Positions 7,481 through 16,303 of a DNA stretch of 64,000 nt are shown here, one piece after another. Position 1 is the stretch's first letter. Each line of letters starts with the position of its first letter. Source of the stretch: Paractinoplanes lichenicola (GTDB taxonomy: Bacteria > Actinomycetota > Actinomycetes > Mycobacteriales > Micromonosporaceae). The notes beneath the pieces were generated by a model. The model saw only the letters and a program-made list of their open reading frames with translations. It had not been told where the DNA came from and ran no database searches. The position numbers were made by a program, and so were the translations under genes. The stretch covers positions 434,001 to 498,000 of the forward strand of contig NZ_JAENHO010000007.1 in the NCBI RefSeq assembly GCF_016785085.1, written 5' to 3'.

Positions 7481-8212
7481 ATGACGCTATCCCATGTTTC
7501 CCACGGTTCCGGTCCGGCGTTGCTGCTGCTGCATTCGACGGTGTGCGACCGCCGCATGTGGGATCCGCTGACCTTCCCCGCGCATCGGGCCATCGCCTGT
7601 GATCTGCCCGGCTACGGTGACTCCCCCGTGCCGTCGTCCCCGCTGGACGTGGCGGCGGAGGCGCTCGAGCTGGCCGGCGACGGCCCGGTGACGCTGATCG
7701 GCTCGTCGGGCGGCGGCATGGTGGCCCTGGAGATCGCCGCGCGGTGGCCGTCGCGGGTCTCCGCCCTGGCCCTGCTGTGCACGGCCGCGCCGACGCTCGT
7801 TCCGACGTCCCGGCTGCGCTCCATCTGGGACCAGGAGAACGCGCTTCTCGAAGCCGGCGACGTCGACGGCGCGAGCGCCCTGATGCTGGCGTCTTTCGTC
7901 GGCCCCCTGGCGACCGACGAGGTGCGCGCGTTCATCGGCGAGATGCAACGGCACGCGTACGAGGTACAACTGGCCGCCGGCGACGTCGAGGAACTCGAAA
8001 CCGAGTGGTCGCCGGACTCGATCACCGCCCCCACGCTCCTGCTGACCGGCGCCCACGACCTGCCCGAGTTCCACACCGTCGCCGCCGGCCTGGCAGTACG
8101 GTTGCCCGCCGCGCGGCACGTGGAGCTGGAGTGGGCGGGCCACCTGCCCAGCCTGGAGGACCCGCCGGCGGTCAACCGGCTGCTGCTCGACTTCCTGGCG
8201 GCGCCTAGGTGA
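7481..8212 (+). CDS. Alpha/beta hydrolase
   Basis: A 243-residue cytosolic hydrolase. Core features: LLLLHSTVCDRRMW oxyanion-hole region near residue 15, nucleophile elbow GSSGGG (Ser near residue 73) and catalytic His in WAGHLPSLEDP near 225; an acidic residue in LTGAHDLPEF may complete the triad. Similar to small esterases and 3-oxoadipate enol-lactonase-like proteins, but substrate unknown. It starts 44 bases from the divergent dehydratase and overlaps the convergent response regulator by 8 bases. Confidence 0.8.
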   Translation: MTLSHVSHGSGPALLLLHSTVCDRRMWDPLTFPAHRAIACDLPGYGDSPVPSSPLDVAAEALELAGDGPVTLIGSSGGGMVALEIAARWPSRVSALALLCTAAPTLVPTSRLRSIWDQENALLEAGDVDGASALMLASFVGPLATDEVRAFIGEMQRHAYEVQLAAGDVEELETEWSPDSITAPTLLLTGAHDLPEFHTVAAGLAVRLPAARHVELEWAGHLPSLEDPPAVNRLLLDFLAAPR

Positions 8213-8816
8213 GCAGCCAGCCGTTCTCCACGGCGAGGCGGACGGCTTCGGCTCGGGTGCGGGCGCCGGTTTTGCCGATGGCGGCGGACAGGTGGTTGCG
8301 GACGGTGCCTTCGGACAGGTGCAGTTCGCGGGCGATGTCGGCGACGGTGCCGCCGTCGCGGGCGGCGCGCAGGACGCCGGTTTCGCGGTCGGTCAGGGGT
8401 GAGTCGCCCTGGGCCAGGGATTGGGCGGCCAGGGCGGGGTCGACGACGCGCAGGCCGTCGTGGACGCGGCGGACGGCGTCGGCGAGCTGGCGGGCGGGGG
8501 TGTCCTTGACGACGAACCCGCCGGCGCCGGCGGCCATGGCCTGGCGCAGGTAGCCGGCCCGGCCGAACGTGGTGACCATCAGGACGCGGACGGCAGGGCG
8601 GGCGGCGAGCAGGGCGCGGGCGGCGGCGACCCCGTCGAGGCCGGGCATCTCGACGTCGAGCAGGGCCACGTCGGGTTCGCTGGCGAGCGCGGCGGCCACG
8701 ACCTCGTCGCCGCGGCCGACTTCGGCGACGACTTTGAGGTCGGGTTCCATGTCGAGCAGGGCGGCCATGGCCCCGCGGACGAGGGCCTGGTCGTCGGCGA
8801 GCAGCAGTTTGATCAT
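8205..8816 (-). CDS. LuxR/NarL-family response regulator (DesR-like)
   Basis: A 203-residue regulator: an N-terminal receiver with acidic pocket ADDQ, phospho-acceptor D54 (ALLDVEMPG) and conserved Lys in VVKDTPARQL, then a LuxR helix-turn-helix (LTDRETGVLRAARDGGTVADIARELHLSEGTVRNHLS in parts). It is the last gene of a tightly overlapped operon: ABC ATPase, permease, histidine kinase, this regulator, each pair sharing 4 bases. It probably controls the transporter genes in response to the compound they export, as for DesKR-type pairs. Confidence 0.9.
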   Translation of the reverse strand: MIKLLLADDQALVRGAMAALLDMEPDLKVVAEVGRGDEVVAAALASEPDVALLDVEMPGLDGVAAARALLAARPAVRVLMVTTFGRAGYLRQAMAAGAGGFVVKDTPARQLADAVRRVHDGLRVVDPALAAQSLAQGDSPLTDRETGVLRAARDGGTVADIARELHLSEGTVRNHLSAAIGKTGARTRAEAVRLAVENGWLLT

Positions 8817-9934
8817 GTTGGTACCTCCACGCGGACCCGGAAGCCGGGCTGGTCGTCCCGGGCGCCCGCGGTGAACAGGCCTCCGGCGGCTTCGGCGCGC
8901 CGGCGCAGCCCGGCCAGGCCCTGACCGGCCGGGGCGACACCGGGGGCAGATGTGCCGTCGTCGGCGATCTCGATGCTGCCCGGGGTGAGCCGCACCCGCA
9001 CGTGGCGGGCGCCGCTGTGCCGCACGACGTTGGTGACGGCCTCGCGCAGGGTCCAGGCGAACAGTTCCCGGTTGCGGCTGGGCACCTCGTCGGCGGCGCC
9101 GGGCAGGTCGGCGTCGACGTTCGCCGCGGCCAGGGCTTCGCGGGCGGCCGCGATCTCCCCGGGCAAAGAGATTCCCCGTACGCCCATGGCGGTGGCCCGC
9201 ACGTCGGCGAGCGCGTCACGGGCGAGGCCTTCGAGGTCGTTGAGCTCTTTGCGAGCCCGGTCGACGTCGACGTCGAGCAGCCGCTGGGCCAGTTCGGCCT
9301 TGACGGTGACGACGGTCAGCGAGTGCCCGAGGATGTCGTGCAGGTCGGCGGCGATGCGGGCCCGTTCGTCGGCCACGGCGCGGTCACTGAGCTCTTTCTG
9401 GGCGATGACCAGGCGGGCCTGGCGTTCGGAGGCGGCGCGGAACCCGTACGAGGCAAGCGAGCCCAGCAGCACGGCGAGCCCGTACCCGCCGTCGGTCCAC
9501 CCGTCGACCAGCGGCGGCAGGGCCTCGGCGACGCCGAACAGGATCAGGGCCAGGGGTGCGGCCTGGGTCAGGGGCAGGCTCACCATGGCGAGGGCGGCGA
9601 TGAAGACGAGGCAGGTCAGGGCCTGGTCGCCGGCGCCGGGCACCTGCAGCCCGAACAGGGCCAGTAGGAGGGCGATGCCGAGCCAGGTGCGGACGGTGTG
9701 CCGGGGCGGGCGGGCCCCGCGGCGGATGTGCCGGGCCGCGGCGACCAGGTACAGGTAGCCGGCGGCGAACCCGGCCACCGCGATCAGCCCGGCCACCCGC
9801 CAATACATGACGGGCTGGTCGAGCAGGGCTTGGACGTTGCCGCCGAGGTAGAACAGCCACAGCCCGGCGAACAGCCACCCGTATCTCGGGGGGCCGCCCG
9901 CCGGTCTCGTCATTCCCCTGAACTTACGGGTCAC
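8813..9934 (-). CDS. DesK-like sensor histidine kinase (HisKA_3)
   Basis: A membrane sensor of 373 residues starting with GTG at 9934, whose GTGA overlaps the stop of the permease; an alternative ATG is at 9913. The N-terminal half has five or six hydrophobic helices, followed by a linker and HisKA_3 dimerisation helix with phospho-His in IAADLHDILGHSL, then an HATPase domain (NVVRHSGARHVRVRL; G-box IADDGTSAPG; QGLAGLRRRAEAAGG). It pairs with the downstream LuxR-type regulator, which it overlaps by 4 bases. The open frame continues upstream to 10423, but that part is antisense/shadow of the permease. Confidence 0.88.
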   Translation of the reverse strand: MTRKFRGMTRPAGGPPRYGWLFAGLWLFYLGGNVQALLDQPVMYWRVAGLIAVAGFAAGYLYLVAAARHIRRGARPPRHTVRTWLGIALLLALFGLQVPGAGDQALTCLVFIAALAMVSLPLTQAAPLALILFGVAEALPPLVDGWTDGGYGLAVLLGSLASYGFRAASERQARLVIAQKELSDRAVADERARIAADLHDILGHSLTVVTVKAELAQRLLDVDVDRARKELNDLEGLARDALADVRATAMGVRGISLPGEIAAAREALAAANVDADLPGAADEVPSRNRELFAWTLREAVTNVVRHSGARHVRVRLTPGSIEIADDGTSAPGVAPAGQGLAGLRRRAEAAGGLFTAGARDDQPGFRVRVEVPT

Positions 9935-10709
9935 ACGCGGGCCGTGTCGCGCCGGAACCGCCACATCGCGCCCGCCGCGAACAGGGTCGTCCAGACGAGC
10001 ACGTTGAGCACGGCCAGCCACAGGTTGCCGTCGTGGGTCAGCGGGTAGCGGGCGATCTCCCCCACCCCGTACACGGGGGTGAACTTGGCGATGGTGGCGA
10101 ACGTGGGGCCGAGCTCGTCCAGGGGCACGAACAGCCCGCCCGCGAACGACAGGACGGCCAGCACCGGGCCGAGGATCTGCATGACGTTCTCGCTGGGCAG
10201 CAGGTAGCCCATGAACAGCCCGAACGCGGCGAACACGAGCGCGCACACCCAGGCCAGCAGGCCGCACAGGATCCAGGCGGAGACCGGCAGCTGCGCCCCC
10301 GCGAGCGCGCCGACCCCGAACGCGACGGCCACCGACACCGCGCCGATGGTCATGGCGAGGACCAGTTTCACGGCGATGTAGGCGATCGGGCGCAGCGGGG
10401 TCAGCCGCAGCTGCCGGCTCCACCCGGCGGCGCGTTCGATCGAGACCATCGCGCCGCCGCTGGTGGTGGCCAGCATCGCGCCGTAGACGGCCATGCTGAC
10501 CAGGATGTAGCCGGTGACGTTGCCGCCGCCGACGCGTTCGGTCTTGTAGTCGCCGCCGGTGCCGAACAGCAGGAAGAACACGGCCGGCATGACGAGGGTG
10601 AAGATGACGGTGCGTTTGTTGCGGACCATGCGGCGCAGCTCGAGCCGGATCATCCCGGGGCTGAACCCGCCGAACTTGGGCAGGTTGCGGGCTTGCAGAT
10701 CGACGGTGG

Positions 10710-10713
<4 letters not shown>
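9931..10713 (-). CDS. ABC-2 type transporter permease
   Basis: A 260-residue six-helix membrane protein: helix 1 near FTLVMPAVFFLLFG, then YILVSMAVYGAMLATTSGG, the coupling loop ERAAGWSRQLRLTPLRPIAYI and several more helices ending WTTLFAAGAMWRFRR. It is the membrane subunit for the ATPase encoded just upstream (ATGA overlap at 10710-10713). The pair resembles DrrB-type drug or lipid exporters. The start is the ATG at 10713, fixed by that overlap; the longer open frame to 11220 is a shadow of the ATPase gene. Confidence 0.88.
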
Positions 10714-11645
<932 letters not shown>

Positions 11646-11733
11646 GCGTTCATCGTGGGCCCGGGCCCGCCACGGCGACGCTGTCACGCGTCACGAGGCA
11701 GCCATGACATTCGTCAGGGGTCATACTGCCCCG

Positions 11734-12258
11734 ATGGAGCCGACCCACAGCGCGTTGATCGTCGCGGTCGCCGAGGCCGAGCCGGTGGTGGCGGCGCACC
11801 GCGACCGGTTCGACCGGGCCGCGTCGTGGGGGGTGCCCGCGCACATCACCGTGCTGTTCCCGTTCCTGGCACCGGCCGCCCTCGACGAGCGGGTGCTGGC
11901 CGCGGTGGGGCAGGCCGCCGCGAGCGTGCCCGCGTTCTTCTTCGACCTGGCCGCGGTGCGCTGGTTCGGCGAGCGGGTGGTGTGGCTGGCCCCGCAGCCG
12001 GCCGAGCCGTTCGTGGCGCTGACCGCCGCGGTGACGGCCCGGTTCCCGGCCGTGCGGCCCTACGAGGGCGCGTTCGACGAGGTCGTCCCGCACCTGACAA
12101 TCGGTCACGACCATCCGGTCGCCAATCTGCGCGCGGCCGCGGACGCGGTCGGCCCCCGGCTGCCGATCCACGCCCGCGTCACCGCCCTGCGGCTGATCAC
12201 CGGGGTCCCCGAGCCGGGCCCGTCGTGGACGACCCGGCACGAGTTCCCCCTGGGCTAG
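11734..12258 (+). CDS. 2'-5' RNA ligase family / cyclic phosphodiesterase-like protein
   Basis: A 174-residue two-histidine phosphoesterase-like protein. The two HxT/S motifs are AHITVLFPF near residue 36 and PHLTIGHD near residue 122, spaced as in the 2H superfamily, which act on 2',3'-cyclic or 2'-5' phosphodiester bonds of RNA or nucleotides. ATG 11734 is chosen because the match begins there; the frame is open from 11461, but that part overlaps the divergent ATPase. Convergent with the MMPL gene by 4 bases. Confidence 0.8.
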   Translation: MEPTHSALIVAVAEAEPVVAAHRDRFDRAASWGVPAHITVLFPFLAPAALDERVLAAVGQAAASVPAFFFDLAAVRWFGERVVWLAPQPAEPFVALTAAVTARFPAVRPYEGAFDEVVPHLTIGHDHPVANLRAAADAVGPRLPIHARVTALRLITGVPEPGPSWTTRHEFPLG

Positions 12259-14360
12259 CGCAGGGCCAGCTCCTTCGGCTCCTCGGTGCCGGCGGCCGCG
12301 AGGTGGCGGGTCAGTTTCTCGCCCTCGACGTCGACGTTCGGCAGGAGCCGGTCGAGCCAGCGCGGCAGCCACCACGCGGAGCGGCCGAGCAGGGTCATCA
12401 CGGCCGGGACGAGGATCATCCGGACCACGATGGCGTCGAACAGGATGGCCACGCCGAGCCCGAACCCGACGGACTTGATGATCGCTTCCGGGCCGAGCAT
12501 GAACCCGAAGAACACACTCATCATGATCAGCGCGGCGGCGGTGACGACCCGGGCGCCGTGGGAGAAGCCGCTGACGACCGCGTCCTTGGCGTCGGCGCCG
12601 TGCACGTAGTCCTCGCGCATGCGGGTCACCAGGAACACCTGGTAGTCCATGGCCAGGCCGAACACGATGCCGATGAGCAGGATCGGCAGGAAGCTGATGA
12701 TCGGCCCGGTCTGGCTGACCCCGAACAGGTCGGCCAGCCACCCCCACTGGAACACCGCGACCAGCGCGCCGAAGGTGGCCCCGACCGACAGCAGGAACCC
12801 GAGGGTCGCCTTCAAGGGCACGAGCAGGGAGCGGAACACCAGGGCCAGCAGCACGAACGCCAGACCCACGACCAGGGCCAGGTACGGCAGCAGGGCGCTC
12901 GCGAGTTTCTCGCTGATGTCGACGTTGATGGCGGTGGTGCCGGTGACGCCGAGGGTGCCGCCGACGTCGCGCAGGTCGTGCACCAGGTCCTCGGTGGCGG
13001 CGTCGTCCGGGGCGGTCTTCGGGATCACGGTGAGGATCGACGTGTCGCCGGCCTGGTTGGTGACCGGCGGGGTGACCAGGGCGACGTTGCCCAGGCCCTG
13101 GATCTCACTGGTGACGCGGCCGGCGTCGCCGGCGTCGGTGACGACGGTCAGCGGGCCGTTGAAGCCCGGCCCGAACCCGGTGGCGAGCAGGTCGTACGCC
13201 TTGCGCTGGGTGGTGTCGGGCGCGGAGCTGCCCTCGGTGGGCAGGCCCAGCCGCAGCGACGCGGCGGGCAGGGCGATCACGCCGAGACCGACCACGGCGG
13301 CCAGCAGGAACGCGACCGGGCGGCGGGCGATGACCCGCACCCAGCGCACCCCGAGGGCGGGCCGGGCCGCGTGGTCCCGTACGGGAACCGCTTTGATCTT
13401 GCCGCCGGAGATCGCGAGCAGGGCGGGCAGCAGGGTCAGCGCGATGATCACGGACACGGCGACGGTGGCGGCCGCGGCCACACCCATCTGCGTCAGGAAC
13501 GGGATCCCGACGACGGCCAGCCCGGCCAGCGCGATCACCACGGTCAGCCCGGCGAACACGACCGCGGACCCGGCCGTGCCCACCGCCCGTCCGGCCGCCT
13601 CGGCCCGGTCGTGCCCGGCGGCCAGCTCGTGGCGGTAGCGCGAGACGATGAACAGGGCGTAGTCGATGGCGACGGCCAGGCCCAGCATCATGGCCAGCGT
13701 CGACGTGGTGGCCGACAGGTCGGTGAAGGCGGTCGCGATGCCGATCCCGGCCGCGCCGATGCCCACCCCCAGGATCGCGGTCAGCAGCGGCAGCCCCGCC
13801 GCGACCAGCGACCCGAACGTGATCAGCAGGACCACGGCGGCCACGACCAGGCCGATGATCTCGGCGATCGGGGTGTGCCCGCCCGCGGTCAGCGCGTCCC
13901 CGCTGATCTCCACGGTCAGCCCGGCGTCACGGCCCACCTGCGCGGCGGCGACCAGCGCGTCCTGGTCGGCCGTGGTCAGGTCGGTGGCCGCCACCTTGTA
14001 GGTGACCTGCGTGTACGCGACGGTGTTGTCCGCGTTGGGGGTGACCTCGCCGACCGCGGCGACCTGCGGCGCGGTACGCAGCGCGGCCACGGTCCGGTCG
14101 ACGGCGCCCTGGTCCACCGGGCTGCCGGCGAACACGACCCGGGCCGCCGCGGTCTGCCCGGCGGCCTGCGGGAACCGCTCGCCGAGCAGATCGATCGCCT
14201 GCTGGGCGGGGGTGCCCGGGATGCTGAACGACGCGGTGGTCGGCTTGGACAGCAGCGCCATCCCGGCGACCGCGGCGATCAGCAGCGCCACCCACGCGAG
14301 CAGCACCGTCCAGCGGCGGCGGAACGAGAACCGGCCCAGCCGGTAGAGGAACGTAGCCAT
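12255..14360 (-). CDS. MMPL/RND family membrane transporter
   Basis: A 701-residue exporter of the MMPL (mycobacterial membrane protein large) type, start ATG 14360 with GGGAG upstream; a GTG at 14369 is the alternative. There are twelve predicted helices in two sets of six, each preceded by a large extracellular domain. Motif LAMMLGLAVAIDYALFIVSRYR, and its counterpart GIVFGLAMDYQVFLVTRMRED in the second half, carry the Asp-Tyr of the proton path. Substrate is probably lipid or drug. It is divergent from a two-component system at 14504, with a dyad between them, so the pair likely controls it. Confidence 0.9.
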   Translation of the reverse strand: MATFLYRLGRFSFRRRWTVLLAWVALLIAAVAGMALLSKPTTASFSIPGTPAQQAIDLLGERFPQAAGQTAAARVVFAGSPVDQGAVDRTVAALRTAPQVAAVGEVTPNADNTVAYTQVTYKVAATDLTTADQDALVAAAQVGRDAGLTVEISGDALTAGGHTPIAEIIGLVVAAVVLLITFGSLVAAGLPLLTAILGVGIGAAGIGIATAFTDLSATTSTLAMMLGLAVAIDYALFIVSRYRHELAAGHDRAEAAGRAVGTAGSAVVFAGLTVVIALAGLAVVGIPFLTQMGVAAAATVAVSVIIALTLLPALLAISGGKIKAVPVRDHAARPALGVRWVRVIARRPVAFLLAAVVGLGVIALPAASLRLGLPTEGSSAPDTTQRKAYDLLATGFGPGFNGPLTVVTDAGDAGRVTSEIQGLGNVALVTPPVTNQAGDTSILTVIPKTAPDDAATEDLVHDLRDVGGTLGVTGTTAINVDISEKLASALLPYLALVVGLAFVLLALVFRSLLVPLKATLGFLLSVGATFGALVAVFQWGWLADLFGVSQTGPIISFLPILLIGIVFGLAMDYQVFLVTRMREDYVHGADAKDAVVSGFSHGARVVTAAALIMMSVFFGFMLGPEAIIKSVGFGLGVAILFDAIVVRMILVPAVMTLLGRSAWWLPRWLDRLLPNVDVEGEKLTRHLAAAGTEEPKELALR

Positions 14361-14417
14361 GCGCTCCACGCTCCCGGCCAGCGGCGGCCGCGGCGTCGTC
14401 CGTGCGCGGTCGGTGTG

Positions 14418-14433
14418 TACTGCGTTCGCAGTA
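14418..14433. promoter_or_regulatory. Inverted repeat between MMPL and two-component genes
   Basis: TACTGCG (14418-14424) and CGCAGTA (14427-14433) are exact reverse complements with TT between them. The site is 58 bases from the MMPL start and 71 from the kinase start, in a 143-base divergent gap. A LuxR-type regulator binding site is the simplest reading; the partner may be the regulator at 15616-16293. Confidence 0.5.
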
Positions 14434-14503
14434 ACCCGCCCGGGCCGCGGCTACTGCACCCGGACGAGGCCGGTCCCGGCCCGCACCGCATACGGTCTTA
14501 AGG

Positions 14504-15619
14504 ATGCAGATCAAAGCCCGGCTGGTCGACCTGGCGTTCGCGGGCCTGGTCATCCTCCTCGCGGTGACCGCGGAGAGCGACTTCGACGCGACCCGCCCCG
14601 TCCTGATCGCCGTGCTCGGCGTCGCCGTCGTCTACTCCCGCCGCCGCTGGCCGATCCCGGCGCTGCTGCTGGTCACCGCGGGCCTGACGGTCACCATCGC
14701 CGTGCAGCGGCCGTCGCAGGTGCTGCTGCTGCTGACCGGCCTGACCATGTACGAGATCACCCTGCGCACGAAAATGCACCGGCCCTGGCTGTGCGGGCTG
14801 GCCTGCGCGACGCTGCTGTTCGTGGTGGGCATCATCGCCGACCCGGCCGAATGGTGGTCGCTCAACTCGCTCGGCCTGTACGCGTGGGTCGGCGGCGGCG
14901 GCGCGGTCGGGGAAGCCGTGCGCAACCGGCGCGCCTACCTGGCCGAGCTGACCGAGCGGCTGCGCCAGGCCGAGCAGACCCGCGAGCAGGAGGCCCACCG
15001 CCGGGTCATGGACGAGCGGCTGCGCATCGCCCGGGAACTGCACGACGTGGTCGCCCACCACATCGCGGTCATCACCGTGCAGGCCGGCGCGGCCGCCCAC
15101 GTCATCAAGCAGCACCCCGAACAGGCCGGCCCGGTCCTGGAGGTGATCCGGCAGTCCTCCGACAGCGTCCTGCAGGAGATCAAATCGGTGATCGGGGTGC
15201 TGCGCGAGGCCGGGGAGGCGGGCACGACCGAGCCCAGCCCCGGCCTGTCGCGGGTGCCGGCCCTGCTGGCGGGCCTGGGCGGGTTCGACGTGACGTTCAC
15301 CCAGACCGGCGAGCCGCGGGAGGTGCCGGCCATCGCCGACCTGGCCGCGTACCGGATCGTGCAGGAAGCCCTGACCAACGCCCACCGCTACGGCGACGGC
15401 CGGGCCGAGCTCGCCATCGCCTACACCGGCAGCGACGTCACCATCGAGGTGACCAACCGGATCACCGGCCGCGGCGACGGCACCGGGTTCGGGCTGATCG
15501 GGATGCGGGAACGGGCCGCCGCGGCGGGCGGTAGCGTCACCGCCGGGCCCGCCGGCGGCCGGTTCCGTGTGCACGCCACCCTGCCCGCCCCGACCTACGC
15601 CCTGGAGACCAGCTCGTGA
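14504..15619 (+). CDS. Sensor histidine kinase (HisKA_3 type)
   Basis: A 371-residue membrane kinase. Four or five hydrophobic helices occupy residues 8-145, then a coiled helix (LAELTERLRQAEQTREQEA) leads to HisKA_3 with the phospho-His in IARELHDVVAHHIAV, and an HATPase domain with EALTNAHRYG (N-box) and FGLIGMRERAAAAGG. It overlaps the following LuxR-type regulator by GTGA (15616-15619). Divergent from the MMPL exporter, it probably senses envelope or drug stress. Confidence 0.9.
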   Translation: MQIKARLVDLAFAGLVILLAVTAESDFDATRPVLIAVLGVAVVYSRRRWPIPALLLVTAGLTVTIAVQRPSQVLLLLTGLTMYEITLRTKMHRPWLCGLACATLLFVVGIIADPAEWWSLNSLGLYAWVGGGGAVGEAVRNRRAYLAELTERLRQAEQTREQEAHRRVMDERLRIARELHDVVAHHIAVITVQAGAAAHVIKQHPEQAGPVLEVIRQSSDSVLQEIKSVIGVLREAGEAGTTEPSPGLSRVPALLAGLGGFDVTFTQTGEPREVPAIADLAAYRIVQEALTNAHRYGDGRAELAIAYTGSDVTIEVTNRITGRGDGTGFGLIGMRERAAAAGGSVTAGPAGGRFRVHATLPAPTYALETSS

Positions 15620-16293
15620 CGACCCGCGTCCTGCTCGCCGACGACCAGGCCCTGATCCGCGCCGGCTTCAAAATGATCATCGACGCGGAGCCGGGCATGC
15701 AGGTGGTCGCCGAGGCCTCCGACGGCAAGGAGGCGCTCGAGCTGGCCCGCACCCAGCGCGCCGACGTGGTGCTGATGGACATCCGCATGCCGGTCATGGA
15801 CGGCCTGGAAGCCACCCGCCGGATCTCGGCCGACGACAACCTGGCCGGCGTCCGGGTGCTGGTCGTCACCACGTTCGAGGACGACGACAACGTGCTGCTG
15901 GCCCTGCAGGCCGGGGCCAGCGGGTTCGTCGGCAAGAACGTCGCCCCGGCCGACTTGCTGCAGGCCATCCGCGTGGTCGCCACCGGCGAGGCGCTGCTGT
16001 CCCCGGCCGCCACCCGCGGCCTGATCGGCCGGTTCCTGGAAAACCTGCGCCCACCGGCGACCACCGAGGCGCTGAAAGTGCTGACCGACCGGGAACGCGA
16101 AGTGCTGATCCTGGTCGCGCACGGGCTGAGCAACGACGAGATCGCCGCCCGGCTGTTCCTGTCCCCGCTGACCGCCAAGACCCACGTCAACCGGGCCATG
16201 GCCAAGCTGGAGGTCCGCGACCGGGCCCAGCTGGTCGTCCTGGCCTACCAGAGCGGCCTGGTCAGCCCCGGCGATCAGCTGCCCGGCCGATAG
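15616..16293 (+). CDS. LuxR/NarL-family response regulator
   Basis: A 225-residue regulator. Receiver domain: ADDQ acidic pocket, phospho-Asp D55 (VLMDIRMPV), Thr in VVTTFED and Lys in FVGKNVAP. A LuxR helix-turn-helix follows (LTDREREVLILVAHG, SNDEIAARLFLSPLTAKTHV in parts). It begins with GTG overlapping the stop of the histidine kinase and ends 10 bases before the bacteriophytochrome gene, so readthrough into that gene is possible. Confidence 0.92.
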   Translation: MTTRVLLADDQALIRAGFKMIIDAEPGMQVVAEASDGKEALELARTQRADVVLMDIRMPVMDGLEATRRISADDNLAGVRVLVVTTFEDDDNVLLALQAGASGFVGKNVAPADLLQAIRVVATGEALLSPAATRGLIGRFLENLRPPATTEALKVLTDREREVLILVAHGLSNDEIAARLFLSPLTAKTHVNRAMAKLEVRDRAQLVVLAYQSGLVSPGDQLPGR

Positions 16294-16303
16294 GCTGGCG
16301 ATC

